Shown: one piece after another, positions 24,099 through 34,773 of the stretch
How the letters are laid out: each line of letters begins with the position of its first letter
How positions within the stretch are numbered: the first letter of the stretch is position 1
Assembly (NCBI RefSeq): GCF_022581195.2
Contig: NC_061470.1
Location: forward strand, 1,054,001 to 1,118,000
Origin: Helicoverpa zea
Taxonomy: Eukaryota > Arthropoda > Insecta > Lepidoptera > Noctuidae
Direction of reading: 5' to 3'
DNA: 64,000 bases
The notes under the pieces: generated by a model
The model's input: only the letters and a program-made list of their open reading frames with translations
Told to the model about the DNA's origin: nothing
Database searches by the model: none
Program-made: the position numbers and the translations under genes

Positions 24099-25922
24099 CT
24101 GTAACAAAGAAAAATTAGGTTAGTTTTGAAAAACTGATCTATTTATGTATGTACAGAAGCATAAAAAGTTATGAAATATTTACGACGGCAGATAGAAGAA
24201 TGTAAGGAAAATATGGGAGGAAGTATGGAAGCAGAAGAATGTAAGGAAGTATGGAAGGAGAAGACATGCTGCGCCGACCACAAACAAAATTGGGATTAGG
24301 GCAGGAAGATGATGATACATAAAAGTTTATAAGACGATTTTATTGACTAGGTACGTTTCAATATTTTGAAATGCGTATTTCTGCATTAAAATAAATAAAA
24401 TAATGTTTATTATCAAAAAAGCAACTTTACATTGTGGAAGTTACCGTTGAGCCACAAACTAAACACAGTTTCTATCTTGTGGCTCTGAGTGCGATATTAT
24501 TGCTTATTATTATAAAGTTACATAGGTACCTGATCATTATGTAAGTAATATCTTAAAAATGGGTTATTTACCAAAAATGCAAAAAAAAAGAATTATAAAT
24601 GTGTTAACTATGAACCATTTCACAAAAATAGTTGGCCTTCTGATAAAACTGTCATCGCTACAAAATGAAGTATCGTGAACCATTAACCCCGGACATGAAA
24701 CAAGCATCCATTTTTTTATCTCAATTACAGATTTCGTAACCACCACATAACTATGACAAATGTTCTAAGTGTCAACTAATTCGTACATGAAAACCAATTT
24801 AAGCTGACCTCTGTAGACGGCTCCACTTGTCAAGAGACACGTCAAACAAACGTCAGATTAGGTACAGTCAACGTCATGTCAGTGGTAACAGTTTTATAGG
24901 AAAATCGTACTCATTACTATTGATTTAAGGTGCGTGACAGTTACCACTGATGTGCAGTCTACCGTACATTTCAATTAGTTCGGCAAAATTCCGGGGCTCA
25001 ACTTAAATTGGTGGTTTTATAGTCTTTAAAAGTCACATCCTTGGTTGTCGGCAAATGATTTGACAGGCAACAGGCAATTGTTTATAATAAGCCTGATGGC
25101 TACGGCGTCTATTTCATACTGCCAGTTAACTTGCTACTTAATTTTTTGTCTAGACTTTAAAAAAAAGTCTGATAATGATTTTAGAGATAGCATTTATTTG
25201 TAATAGTATTAATAATTGAAATGGGTTTGTGATTGTTTATTAACCTTTTTTGAAGAGGTCAAGTGTATGTTCAGTTTTTAAATTAAAATGGTTTGGAAAT
25301 TGCTGAACATAAGTGGATTATTTTTTTGTGGTTAAGATCATTCATGTGTGACTAAAATAAAGTAGCAGTAACACCTGTTTGATAATCAAGATATTATGTT
25401 TAATGCAATACAAGATTATATTGATGATGCCGCAAATGAATTATTTATTAATCAATTCATAGTTTTATTTATTTGGAAACTTAGGCAGTCTTCTTATTAC
25501 TATTATTAGGGATTAATTAATTCTAATGGCAATGTTAGCGCCAAAAGGTAAGCTGCTTAGATATTTTTTATTAATTTAATGCATGTATTTTAATTAAATA
25601 TTTCAATTCGGTGAAGTTGCGGTCATAGTTGCGTTCGTAAAGATCATTACGCCTGTCTTTTATAACGGGTTTACCCGACGAGACAGAAGCCAATTTTCAA
25701 AATACCTACTACTTATTCTATTTTACGTGTTTGCCCTACCACTGCACACTAAACAGTCGGCCGATAGTTTTCCCATTTTCAGTCGGTCTAGTATCTCTCC
25801 TAATTTTACTTTTAGTTTTACTTTGCTGTGCCCGACAGGGTCTATGATCTCATAATTTATAATTTACCACCTAAGAAACACATTGTGGAATGCAATAAAT
25901 GATTGAGTATTGAGTATCTGCT
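24099..25922. other. Probable 5' UTR intron; no gene seen
   Basis: A purine-rich stretch at 24,190-24,270 shows a short imperfect duplication ('agaagaatgtaaggaa', then 'gcagaagaatgtaaggaagt'). A 60-codon minus ORF at 24,564-24,746 has no recognised domain. 'gtcggccgatagttttccca' at about 25,757 is one isolated end of the 'agtcggccgata' TIR family. Otherwise AT-rich with no coding exon. Confidence 0.4.
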
Positions 25923-26018
25923 GGATGCAGGTTGCCTCCAACAGGTATCTGTGGAGATCTACGGGGGAGGCCTATGTTCAGCAGTGGACGTCCTATGGCT
26001 GAGATGATGATGATGATC
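25923..26018 (+). mobile_element. LINE 3' end fragment with target-site duplication
   Basis: 'ggggaggcctatgttcagca', then 'gtggacgtcctatggctgag' and an (ATG)n tail, is a common lepidopteran LINE 3' terminus (RTE-like by resemblance). The flanks repeat 'gagtatctgct' (25,912-25,922 and 26,019-26,029), with further similarity beyond. This is consistent with an 11-bp or longer target-site duplication around a strongly 5'-truncated insertion. Confidence 0.75.
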
Positions 26019-26057
26019 GAGTATCTGCTAAATGCCTGTTCTTCATAATGTTGACTG

Positions 26058-26100
26058 CATGAGAGCTCGCACTGAAAACTTTTCAGTGCGAGCTCTCATG
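26058..26100. repeat. Near-perfect 43-bp hairpin, 21-bp arms, 1-nt loop
   Basis: The left arm (26,058-26,078) begins catgagagctcgcactg and ends in four A. The right arm (26,080-26,100) is its exact reverse complement, with only C26,079 between. There is no coding or TE context directly at the arms, and it lies about 30 bp downstream of the LINE fragment. It could be a snap-back artefact of repair, a tiny foldback relic or a cloning/assembly artefact. Confidence 0.9.
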
Positions 26101-26204
26101 ACCATTCAGACCAAAATTCAGACCCCGTCAATACCTTAAACACACAACAAAAGGCTACAAACATATGACATCCTACAGGTAATAACTCCACCATCAGGTC
26201 TTCC

Positions 26205-26300
26205 ATCACCAGCACAGTGGCGCCACAGTTCATTTACCCACACGCACGGTCGCGCGCCGCGCCTCAGTGCGCGCTTTCGCGGGTTCTACTCCTGCGCAGT
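26205..26300 (-). promoter_or_regulatory. CpG-rich patch, candidate 5' UTR exon/promoter of the GAS2-like gene
   Basis: 26,240-26,300 is dense in CpG ('ggtcgcgcgccgcgcctcag') in contrast to its AT-rich surroundings. On the minus strand it ends in a plausible donor, gtgtgg|gtaaat (exon end 26,238). This is 2.1 kb upstream of the acceptor at 24,099, the right order for a non-coding first exon of the GAS2-like gene. No TATA or clear initiator decides the start. The call is positional inference only. Confidence 0.35.
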
Positions 26301-27370
26301 GTAGAGTGAAAGATTGATCGGGTGATGTGTATTTTGCTAATGTATGGTGAGTGTGTTAGTGAAATTTTAGGTTTCGAGTATGAGGGAAATCTTGAAACCT
26401 CTTATACTAAATTGGTTTGTATAGTCTGACCGTTTTTGGTGTAGTTGACAGTTACTGACAGTCAAAACAAACAACGTTGTTTTCCTGTATTTTCGTAGTA
26501 AAAAATCGGTACCCCGTTGTTTGCACTATTTTGATGTAGTATTTAGGGAGGAGAGTGAAACTGAGGGAAACAACAAGTGCAGAAATGCAAAGTTAGGCTT
26601 TTCTTTATTGCGATTTCACGTGAAGAAGATTTGACCATTTAAGGGTTAGATTAATTAAGCTACTTTATATTCGAGTACACTAAGTAGGTATACGTTCCCT
26701 CGGAACACGGCTAAAACCACGTTGAAGAACTAGTCGATAAATTAACTAATAGTACCATTCAATACCTCATCATAATACGTAATTGTTTCATACATATCTC
26801 TCGGCTCATTAAACGCGATCGTTTTGTGAAAACTACTCGTAATTATCAGACCGTTCTCGATTGAACGCATCGATAATGTAATCGATTATGCTGAATGATT
26901 GATTGGAATCGAGTGATATAAGTGGTTATAACATGCATTTAGTCCTGTTTCTATTAGGTAAATATCTAGCCTTTAATATATTATGTAAATTCTTAAAATA
27001 TTCAAGTATCTTTTCTTATAAAGAAAAGCGATGAGCCACTCAGAAATCTCATTTCTGAAAAACTTTGCACACGAAGTTTTCTCCAACTGTTGAACTAAAA
27101 TCTAAAAGTATTTCATGAATAACCACTTGAATGACTAAAACACTGACATCATCAGATACCGAAACCTATAAACCTGCTAAAAATCCCTTCATCAGAATTC
27201 TGACATCATAACATATTTCTGTTTACATGACCTAAAAATCGAAAATTCTAAGCGCTACCCAAATCCTGTTTAATCCTAAAATAATCTCATCTTAGTTAAT
27301 CATCATATAAGTATGCGAGTTATTCAGGTATTGCCTAGATACCTAGTAACACTATTAGTATAAATAGCCT
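26301..27370. other. Non-coding, no gene recognised
   Basis: AT-rich upstream/intronic DNA with several ATCGAT-type words around 26,870-26,885. No exon, RNA gene or confident repeat boundary was identified. Confidence 0.35.
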
Positions 27371-27379
27371 AGATGCGAG

Positions 27380-27735
27380 CTGTGACCTAGGCTTTGATAC
27401 CACTAGGAATGTGTGAACGTCATTGTATGATGCAACTGATTCTAGGACTAGACTTTAGTTAGGTACGTGCCTTAGTAAGGCTTAGCGCGGTCAATACGTG
27501 GATGGGTGACCAGATATGTCGTAAAGAGTTATTCTGTGTTTTCGAAGGCACGTTTAATTGGTGGTGCCAGGCTGCCATTTGACCTATCTCTGGTAGTAGT
27601 TAGAGGTAGTTAGAAGTGGAAAGTGTGACAACCAGTCATGTCAAGAGTTCCCCGGGCAACAAGATCGAGGGTAGGCAGTCGCTCCATGTAAAACACTGGT
27701 CCTCAGTTGGCAAAACTGGGAAACCGAAGTTTTAT
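27380..27735 (+). mobile_element. SINE with 5S-rRNA-like head, diverged copy
   Basis: The head at about 27,475-27,515 reads 'gtaaggcttagcgcggtcaa', then 'tacgtggatgggtgaccag'. This resembles the 3' half of eukaryotic 5S rRNA (gcgcggtYa...TACtTGGATGGGTGACC), including the internal-promoter C-box region. The body and tail ('gcacgtttaattggtggtgc', 'ccccgggcaacaaga', 'ggtaggcagtcgctcc', 'aaaacactggtcctcag') match the shared-tail SINE family, ending near 27,735 with 'aactgggaaa'. The copy is substantially mutated. Confidence 0.7.
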
Positions 27736-28102
27736 GATCAATAATTATTTGTTAATTGGATCACATCGAGAAGTATGTATATTGTACCTTTTTGTAAGTC
27801 AGAATTTAAGACTACAATTTTAACACAAAACCTACGTCTGTTCATAGTATCGTCATTAAACAGAGAAGTAAGTAACCCAATTACACACAAACTATTCAAT
27901 TAAACGGGGTTTAACACACTATACTAAATCTCTAAGACATTTAAAATGTTTACAAAACTAGCATGACCTAAACTTCTACAATCTAGATTACTCTCCCACA
28001 TTGCTGAAACATAAATTAACACATTGTCTACAAAATTACATAAATGTATGACAGATGTTCACATAATATTCTTTTCTAACTTAAATAACCGCACGCTGAA
28101 GA
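27736..28102. other. Non-coding, nothing recognised
   Basis: AT-rich sequence with no ORF, RNA or repeat structure that I can support. Confidence 0.4.
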
Positions 28103-28530
28103 CTAAACAGTCGGCCGACTTGACCCGATGGTTAGCAAATCTTTTTTTAGAGAAAATTTTGATTCTAGTCAAAGTTTTTAGGCGGTTTCATACCGGGTAA
28201 ATACCTGATCTTTATAATGTGCGTACTACCATTCATCTTCATACTGATTTATCAGCCCAAATTGACTATTTACAATTTTTCGAAAGAGCTACCGCGGCCC
28301 TGGTACAAAAAGAGCTTAAGAAGTAACATGATGGTTTTTAGTCAGTAAGAGTCTGACACTCCTTCACGCTGCTAACCCACAGCTGGAGGGGTCATATTGA
28401 TTTCCCAAAATGACAGTAATAGTCTGATATTCCTTCACGCTAACCCACTGCGGGCAGGGTCATTTGATGATTTCCCATAAGAAAACCCTAAAGAAATTAT
28501 CGGCCGACTAAAAGTTTGCCGTGTGCTCAC
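28103..28530. mobile_element. 'agtcggccgac' TIR element carrying a nested dispersed repeat
   Basis: The left end 'agactaaacagtcggccgac' (28,103) and right end 'cggccgactaaaagtttgcc' (about 28,501) are the ends of the family also seen at 8.85-9.25 and 32.10-32.74 kb. The subterminal 'ctgatctttataatgtgcg' and 'ttcatcttcatactgattta' are shared with the 32.7-kb copy. At about 28,262-28,495 sits another repeat ('gagtctgacactccttcacg', 'ctaacccac') that is internally duplicated here and recurs at 54.83-54.96 and 60.44-60.59 kb. No coding capacity. Confidence 0.65.
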
Positions 28531-28639
28531 TCTTAAAGACGGCCATTAATTCTAAAAGTAGGCCAAAAAGCAACAATAATTATATGTGTATGAAAACAAT
28601 GTATGAACAAACACGTGTATTGACTTGGTAGGGTCAGCA

Positions 28640-28715
28640 ACGACAAGACAATGGCAGATCCGCCGGTTGCGCAAGCGCACGCTCTGTTGACTTCCGTTGT
28701 CGCAGCTGTAGAGAT
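28640..28715. other. CpG-rich patch with a 34-codon ORF and an opposite-strand acceptor-like site
   Basis: An ATG in fair context (gacaATGg, about 28,651) opens a 34-codon plus-strand ORF beginning MADPPVAQAHALLTSVVAAV. On the minus strand the same patch is preceded by a pyrimidine tract ending 'tatctctacag', so it could equally be an untranslated exon read leftward, in the direction of the GAS2-like gene. Neither reading is proven; no homology was recognised. Confidence 0.25.
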
Positions 28716-29984
28716 AGCAAAAAAGTCGAATGTTTATTTTTTAATTATAAATTGATGATTTTAACAAATTTAAGAATAGAGGTGCTTTATTAATCACATT
28801 TACAAATGTTTAAAATATATTTACAATTCATATAAGAACTATTCTAAATGCACCAAAAAAAACACTGTAAATAAAATAAATTGATGATGATGAATTTTTG
28901 ATGCTTTTTAGTTTTTTTTTTCTTTGTTTTTACTAGGATAGTTTTTTTTATCATTATTGTTAATATGTAAATATCTAAGTAAATAGATAATGTTATGCAG
29001 CCATTATAATTTTTATTGTTATGTCATTTTAATAGAGTAGATTTTTTTTGTGTAAAAATACTGTTTTTTCTAGTAGGTATATTGTTCAGTTTTTTGTTAC
29101 TTGATACGCGGATAAAGATCTATATGATCACTAAATAATAATCAGTCTATATTATTTGATAACGAATTTATTAGGTTGCGTAGTTGGTAAATAATAAATT
29201 GTTTTATATGGTCTAGTATTTTTTACGACATCAATTTATAACGTACAACGTGATTAGACACGTTTTTTCACATGAACTATTATTATCTATGACACTTTTA
29301 TTAATTAAATTACCTACTATTTTTTATTATTAAAAAAAAAATTGTTACTACTTATGACAAAAATTGTCACACGAATCCTGACGAGAATTCATTAACGCAC
29401 CCGGATAAAAACCCACAACACAAAATATCCATTCCAAATTTTATCAAAGTTGTTCCAGCAATTTTTAACTCTTTATATTATGTAAGTAACTGGCAAAAAA
29501 GTGGTGTTGTATATTTTTTACGCACCAAAAATGTCCACGCGAAATTTTATCAAACTCGGACAAGCCACATTAAATTCTGTACCTCATTGTTAAATAACTT
29601 TTATGCCAACCACAGTTATTCTTTAATATTCAGTATACAACTGTTAAATAACTTTTTTGCCAACTCTACAGGTCCTTTAATATTCCACAACTGTTTTGCT
29701 ATCCCTACAGTTAGTAGGCTAATCTGTTTACAGCATCACCCGCGGCGCATTTATTTCGAGTTCGTCTCTGCGCGCGCGCCGGGTGACTTGTATTTTTGGA
29801 GTTAGAATTATGGTTCCAGCGAAATTTTAGACGTTTGAGAAGAAATTATGAATGTTTAGTGCATTTTAATGTTGTAGTTATGAAGGTAGAAAAAAATACA
29901 AATACCTATCTGAGATGAGAACTTCCTCCTTTTGTGGGAAGTCGGTAAAAAAAATTTGATCCCGTGGAATTTGACTATCTTCTG
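28716..29984. other. Very AT-rich non-coding DNA with a short tandem duplication
   Basis: No gene recognised. About 55 bp is duplicated in tandem ('tgttaaataactttt(a/t)tgcc' at 29,589 and 29,644). A small GC-rich inverted repeat ('catcacccgcggcgc' at about 29,732, against 'gcgcgcgccgggtgac' at about 29,774) sits in the 72-codon ORF 29,587-29,805. It resembles a MITE core or CpG patch. Confidence 0.35.
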
Positions 29985-30165
29985 CTACTTTAACTCGCGT
30001 CCCGTGGGAAATTTTCCGCGCATCTGGGTAAAAAGTACACTACAGGCTTTTTCGATAAATGGGCTATCTTACACTATAAGACTTTTTCAAATCGGACCTG
30101 TGGTTTCAGAGATGAGCACGTTTAAGTAAACCAACTCTTCAGCTTTAAAAAATTACGAAGTAGAA
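29985..30165 (-). mobile_element. Helitron-like remnant
   Basis: In minus orientation the segment contains 'aaagctgaagag', then 'tgaaaccacaggtccgattt' and 'gatagcccatttatcgaaaa', ending near 'tcccacgggacgcgagt'. These are interior words of the lepidopteran non-autonomous Helitron class. Termini are degraded. The plus-strand ORF at 29,932-30,129 is a byproduct. Confidence 0.55.
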
Positions 30166-30879
30166 AGGATTTACAGTATAAAAACTGAAATATCATGAAA
30201 GAAAATTACAAGCGTTTACTTTCTGGGTGTTGTATATATTTGGTATCAGAATGTCTCCACAATATTTACGACATCTGACCGCAGATCAGACCAAACACTC
30301 CATTAATAATGTCAGAACGTATATTTGTCGCAATTAAAAATGATTCACTGTTTCTACGCCGAACAAATAAAAGTGATTTATTAATGACTCAGTTATCTAC
30401 AAATTGTTTTTCCGGATTTCTTTGTAAGATTAGTCAGTAAAGAGAAATGGGTTGGGCTCGAATCATTATATATTTTCAATCTTTTGCATATGATAAAGGT
30501 ATCTTTAAATTGTCAGTATTTATCTTTGACAGCATTATGTTTGAGTCTGTATGTCTGTAAAAGATAATCTCTGAAACTACTGTTACAATATTGAAATTCT
30601 TTCATTGTGACTGTGTGGTATACTGCTTATGATGAAGCCACAAGTAATACCTATAGTACTTTACACCTGAGAATCTGTATATTTGTTTACCATTCCGAAC
30701 ATCTTTCAATCATTTCTAAGCTATTGTTCATGACTGTTGAAGTTTTTTATATCGCATACCACACTATAAATTAAAATAAAATAAACCATGTATATAAATC
30801 AAAAATAAACTATATAACACGACTATTTCTTTAATCACAAAAGAAAGTTCTTGCAAAATTCCGTCATCTTCAGCATGCC

Positions 30880-31010
30880 GATTGCTTATCGATAATTTTA
30901 TTCGTTATGAAGCGAAAATAATGTAGAAATAACAATGGCTTTCTACCGTAGCTTAGATAAGCATATCGATTCGATATCGAGTCTTATTGTATCGATAAGA
31001 AGGGAAACTG
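30880..31010. promoter_or_regulatory. Cluster of TATCGATA/CGATA motifs
   Basis: Within 130 bp there are 'ttatcgataatt', 'catatcgattcgatatcgag' and 'tgtatcgataagaag', giving two full TATCGATA octamers (the Drosophila DRE motif, which also contains the BEAF-32 core CGATA). In flies such clusters mark promoters or domain boundaries. Function in this organism is inference. Confidence 0.4.
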
Positions 31011-32103
31011 TTGATTAAGGTGACTTGGTCATTTTGAATATTTTGCTCTGAAGGTAAGAAAATTACTTGGAGAAAGTGAATTGAGGTTTTGTAGGAAAAG
31101 GCTCTTTTTCAGAGGAATTTGATGTTAAACATAGTTGGTCAAGTTTTTGACTGTCAATCACTACCGAGTGTCCGTAAGTTTATTTAGTTCACTGGACTTG
31201 CAAATTCCTGTGAGTACTTTTAATTTTTTTAATAGGTATCCATTATATTTTGCTTGTGTTCATAAATTGCTCCCTAGTTAAATAGTTTTACAATTCACAT
31301 TCTTTATAATATTTCGCAAGTACGGAGTTCACTAGAATCATTGAAAGTAAGGTCAGAAATGCCTCATAAATATTTAAAGAAACTATAACCCAGACATATA
31401 AAATATATCTATATTTGAACCTTTGCAAAAACGTGAATGTTATAACGGTATATAATTTCTGCGAATACATATTTCTATCATTAAATTGAATCATTTTGTC
31501 TAAAAACCGGAAAACGTTGATTTTTCGGTTCAGTAATTTTATAATTGCTCAGTTTTAGTCAAATTTGTGTGTAGGTGAAGGATTTTGGTCATAGTGCACC
31601 GAAATGTTGATTGTATTTAATTTATAGGTACATAGTTTTGAGATTTTTGCGATGATAGCAATTATGGGAGCATTTAATACTTAATGTTGTAACTAGCTTT
31701 ATTTACTGTCAATCAGGGCAGTAGTGATTTTACCAGCATAACTGTTCACTTCTAGTAAATAAAGAATAATTGCACCTGTTCTATAAGTAAATATCAACGA
31801 AAGCTTACTTGAGTTTAATGGAAAACAAGAAACATGTTTCACGAACTCTCGTTAGTAGCCTCAATTATTTTATGAACTAACCCAAAAAGTAAATAGACAT
31901 TGTTTCAATGAGTTAAATATTTAAACCGTAGAAAGCATGTTGAACAACTTAAAAACATTTAAAATTGTGATGCCAACAAACGTCTACAACCAAAGAAACT
32001 AATTTAAGCCATACCTCCTAAAATGTCATGCGTTTGTTGAAATGTAAGATTCTCAGCACGTAGACGGGTATTCCGAAAATAACCTTCCAGACTAACAGTA
32101 TAT
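31011..32103. other. Non-coding, no gene recognised
   Basis: AT-rich DNA. A 68-codon minus ORF (31,288-31,494) has a hydrophobic stretch but no recognised family. Nothing else supported. Confidence 0.35.
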
Positions 32104-32264
32104 ACTGTAGACTAAATAGTTGACCGACAGTTGCAGGATGAACAAAGTTTTATTTCTTAAGAAAATCTTTATTAAAATCAAATTCTGTCGGACTTCTTTT
32201 TTTTCTGCCCTGTTCCTAAGTCATTTAGGGTTTTCACGATATGTATTTTTCTTCCATTTCTCTC

Positions 32265-32440
32265 TTTCAGACATTCGTAATATCATCCACTCTCTTCTTA
32301 TTCATGTCTTCTTTCAAGCAATCAATCCATCTTTTCTTCGGTCTAAATCTTCCTCTCCATCCTTCCACATTCATACTTAGCACACACTTTGTTGCATGCG
32401 TATCATCCCTCCTCATTACATGCCCATACCATATATGCCA
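32265..32440 (-). pseudogene. RTE-like LINE ORF2 C-terminal fragment
   Basis: Read on the minus strand from about 32,438, one open frame gives HIWYGHVMRRDDTHATKC, then VLSMNVEGWRGRFRPKKRWI and DCLKEDMNKKRVDDITNV before a stop. The GHVMRR...WRGR.RPKKRW.D..KEDM pattern is characteristic of the C-terminal tail of lepidopteran RTE-type LINE polyproteins. RT and endonuclease domains are absent. Opposite-strand ORFs 32,120-32,380 and 32,241-32,483 are shadows. Confidence 0.8.
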
Positions 32441-32506
32441 TACATTCTTACTTAACTCACTTTTTCAAGTGTTTTTTCTGTAGGTCTGATACTGGCTAAA
32501 TACCTG

Positions 32507-32652
32507 TGGCCTTACTACAAAAACTTAAACACCTGACTTACACTTGTCTAAAAAAATTGTGGCTGCAAAATGAACCATATGTCAACGTCATAATTTGACA
32601 TTTTTTTAGACAAGGCTTAAACTGACGTTAAAAAGTTTTTGTAGTTAGACGG
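32507..32652 (+). mobile_element. MITE, 3-bp TSD type, copy 1
   Basis: It reads from 'tggccttactacaaaaactt' to 'aaaaagtttttgtagttaga' plus 'cgg'. The TIRs are about 25 bp. Internal words 'gaaccatatgtcaacgtcat' and 'aatttgacatttttttagac' match copies at 33.12, 45.42 and 45.53 kb. Flanks repeat CTG, and the family sequence without the insertion exists at 28.2 kb. A 3-bp duplication fits the PIF/Harbinger superfamily. Confidence 0.8.
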
Positions 32653-33119
32653 CTGATCTTTATAATGTGCGCACTTACAATTCATCTTCATACTGATTTA
32701 TGAGCCTAAAAACTATCGGCCGACTAAAAGTTTGCAGTGTGTTACTCTAAAAGCTCCCCTTTGAATACCGAGGATCAGATATTTTAGTACACATACCACT
32801 TGAAGTTATTTGTATTATTTTTAATTGTAATTATTGAACAGCTGCCTGTTTTATCAGTCGTTTGAGATGCAAGTTAAAGGAACCGCTTGTAGTTTCATTA
32901 TTTTTGTTATTTTTTAATTAGGCTTGTTTTAGTAGTGAGTAAAAAGTGAAGTGTATTATGTTCAACATGGTTTGTGTTTTATGTTCTTACAGGGATAGTT
33001 TTATTTTTTATTGTAAATATTTGTAGTTCTTTAAATATCTTTAGAAACAAAAATGAAATTTTCCATAAAAAAGACATAAATAAAATAATTAATTGTAACT
33101 ATGTAAAGATTGACACTAA

Positions 33120-33265
33120 CCGTCTTACCACAAAAACTTTTTAACGTCAGTTTAAGACTTGTCTAAAAAAATGTCAAATTATGACGTTGACATATGGTTC
33201 ATTTTGGAGCCACATTTTTTTTAGACAAATGTAAAACAGTGGTTAAAGTTTTTGTAGTAAGGCCA
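33120..33265 (-). mobile_element. MITE, 3-bp TSD type, copy 2
   Basis: Inverse orientation relative to copy 1, from 'ccgtcttaccacaaaaactt' to 'agtttttgtagtaaggcca'. It shares nearly all positions with the copy at 45,527-45,672. Left flank TAA; right flank ATA, so the duplication is mutated or incomplete. Confidence 0.85.
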
Positions 33266-33845
33266 ATATAGTTTCTGTTTTAGATAGGTATCGTATTGTT
33301 TGTATTTTTTGTGTGTTTCAAATTCAGTTCTTGGTATTACTTATAGTTTATATAAGGACTCTTATATTAATTATTTTTTAGAAAAGTTTAATAGAACCTT
33401 CGTCTAGATCAATAACTAAAGCATTGCTTATTTTAATATCCACAGGACATTAACATATAAATGAAAAAGAGCCTTTTAACAAGTTTTCAATTCCATAACG
33501 TTTTATAAATTACCACTGCTAACTATTTATAAATAAATTTATAAATAATAAACTAACGATTTATTAGTAAATCGGATTAGCAGTTTCTTAGCCTTTAGGC
33601 ACAAACAAACAAACAATAAAAATCCTCTTTATTATATTAGTACAGATAATAACTTAGTTTTTTTTCATATTCTCGTTTTCCTCAACAAATAATAACACAG
33701 CATTTATATCAAAACCGTGTTATTAAAATTGTTATGGTTATTTACGGTGAAATTTGTTTTTTTCTGACCATACCGTATCAAATGTGTTTTATTATGATTT
33801 GTTATTATTGAGTTGCAAATTGTGTTGTTTCTGTTTGTTAATATT
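33266..33845. other. AT-rich non-coding DNA
   Basis: No gene. The 80-codon minus ORF 33,704-33,946 is asparagine-rich low complexity and not credited. Confidence 0.4.
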
Positions 33846-33849
33846 AAAT

Positions 33850-34080
33850 TAGGCAATAATATAAGATGATGTAAATCCATACTAAAATTATTAATGCGAG
33901 GCTCTAAAGAATGTGATTCTGTCTGTCTGTTGCTCTTTGATGCCAAACTACTGAACCAATTTCAATAAAATTTGGTACATAGATAGACTAGAGCCCGAGA
34001 AAGGACATAGGTTAATTTTTACTTAGTTGCGGGAAATTGTTCTGGCGATAAGTGAGTAATACCGCTGTGAACAGCCAGTA
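33850..34080 (+). mobile_element. Decayed Helitron
   Basis: 'aaatccatactaaaattatt' then 'aatgcgaggctctaaagaat', '(tctg)n', 'ctactgaaccaatttcaata' and 'gcgggaaattgttctgg' is the standard order of a lepidopteran non-autonomous Helitron. The 5' A|TCCATACTAA terminus is recognisable at about 33,876. The 3' CTAG is not preserved. Confidence 0.6.
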
Positions 34081-34397
34081 ATTTTAATGTTAGTATTGTA
34101 AATGACTTCAAAATTAATATTGTGTACTCGATTGAATTTAATAACTGTCATTATCAAATGTCATGAAGTTGTCTGATTGCTGTATAAAGTAATAAGTCTC
34201 TAGATAAAACAAAATGACTAACATAATTGAATTCATGGTCATCTTAGGGCTTATCTCAAAAAATAATTACGGCGCCATTGATTTCTACGACTTTCTATCG
34301 TAACAATGACATTATATTCATAATATTAATATAAAGTTACTTATAACATTTAAAATGATGACATAAATCCCTAGACTTTGTTATATGACAGCCTTCA

Positions 34398-34580
34398 GGG
34401 ACTATCGACGTTTGCTGTCCATTTATCGACACTACGATAATGACAGTACGTCACTACGCGCAAATATTATCGATAAGGACTTATCGATGAACATGTAGTA
34501 CATATAGAGCTGTCCAATTGTATTTGAGTAGATTATCGACTTTTAGATAATGTGACGTCATTGTTTTTCGATAAATAAAG
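34398..34580. promoter_or_regulatory. Dense TATCGA/TATCGATA cluster
   Basis: Seven TATCGA/TCGATA-type cores occur in about 180 bp: 'actatcgacg', 'ttatcgacac', 'tacgataatg', 'attatcgataagga', 'cttatcgatg', 'attatcgact' and 'tttcgataaat'. One is a full TATCGATA. DREF/BEAF-32-type factors in Drosophila recognise these cores. The cluster lies just outside the DD41D transposon and is not part of its TIR. Regulatory or insulator role is inference. Confidence 0.4.
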
Positions 34581-34773
34581 TGGGAAGGCGTTGCAGTTGC
34601 ATTTTATCTGTCTTGATTATATATTTTATTGTTGTTATCTAAGTTTTTTGCTACTTACAAAGAGAATTCGTATTCTGGGAAATATTTTGCAATAATTTTT
34701 GTGCAATGATTTTATTTGTATGTTAACCTTTTTAAGATTTATTCATTCTAAAAACTCATAAAAATAAATTATA

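Larger units (their letters stand above)
32104..32740. mobile_element. Composite 'agtcggccgata' TIR element containing an RTE relic and a MITE
   Basis: Ends: 'actgtagactaaatagttga' (32,104) and 'actatcggccgactaaaagt' followed by 'ttgcagtgt' (about 32,711-32,740). Inside lie a reverse-oriented LINE fragment (about 32,235-32,460) and a MITE (32,507-32,652). The MITE interrupts the family sequence 'aaatacctg|atctttataatg', which is uninterrupted at 28.2 kb. So two insertions occurred within one host element. Confidence 0.7.

Noticed and set aside
32120..32483. Plus-strand ORFs with hydrophobic, Ser/Phe-rich peptides
   Set aside because: Antisense to the RTE-like C-terminal relic.
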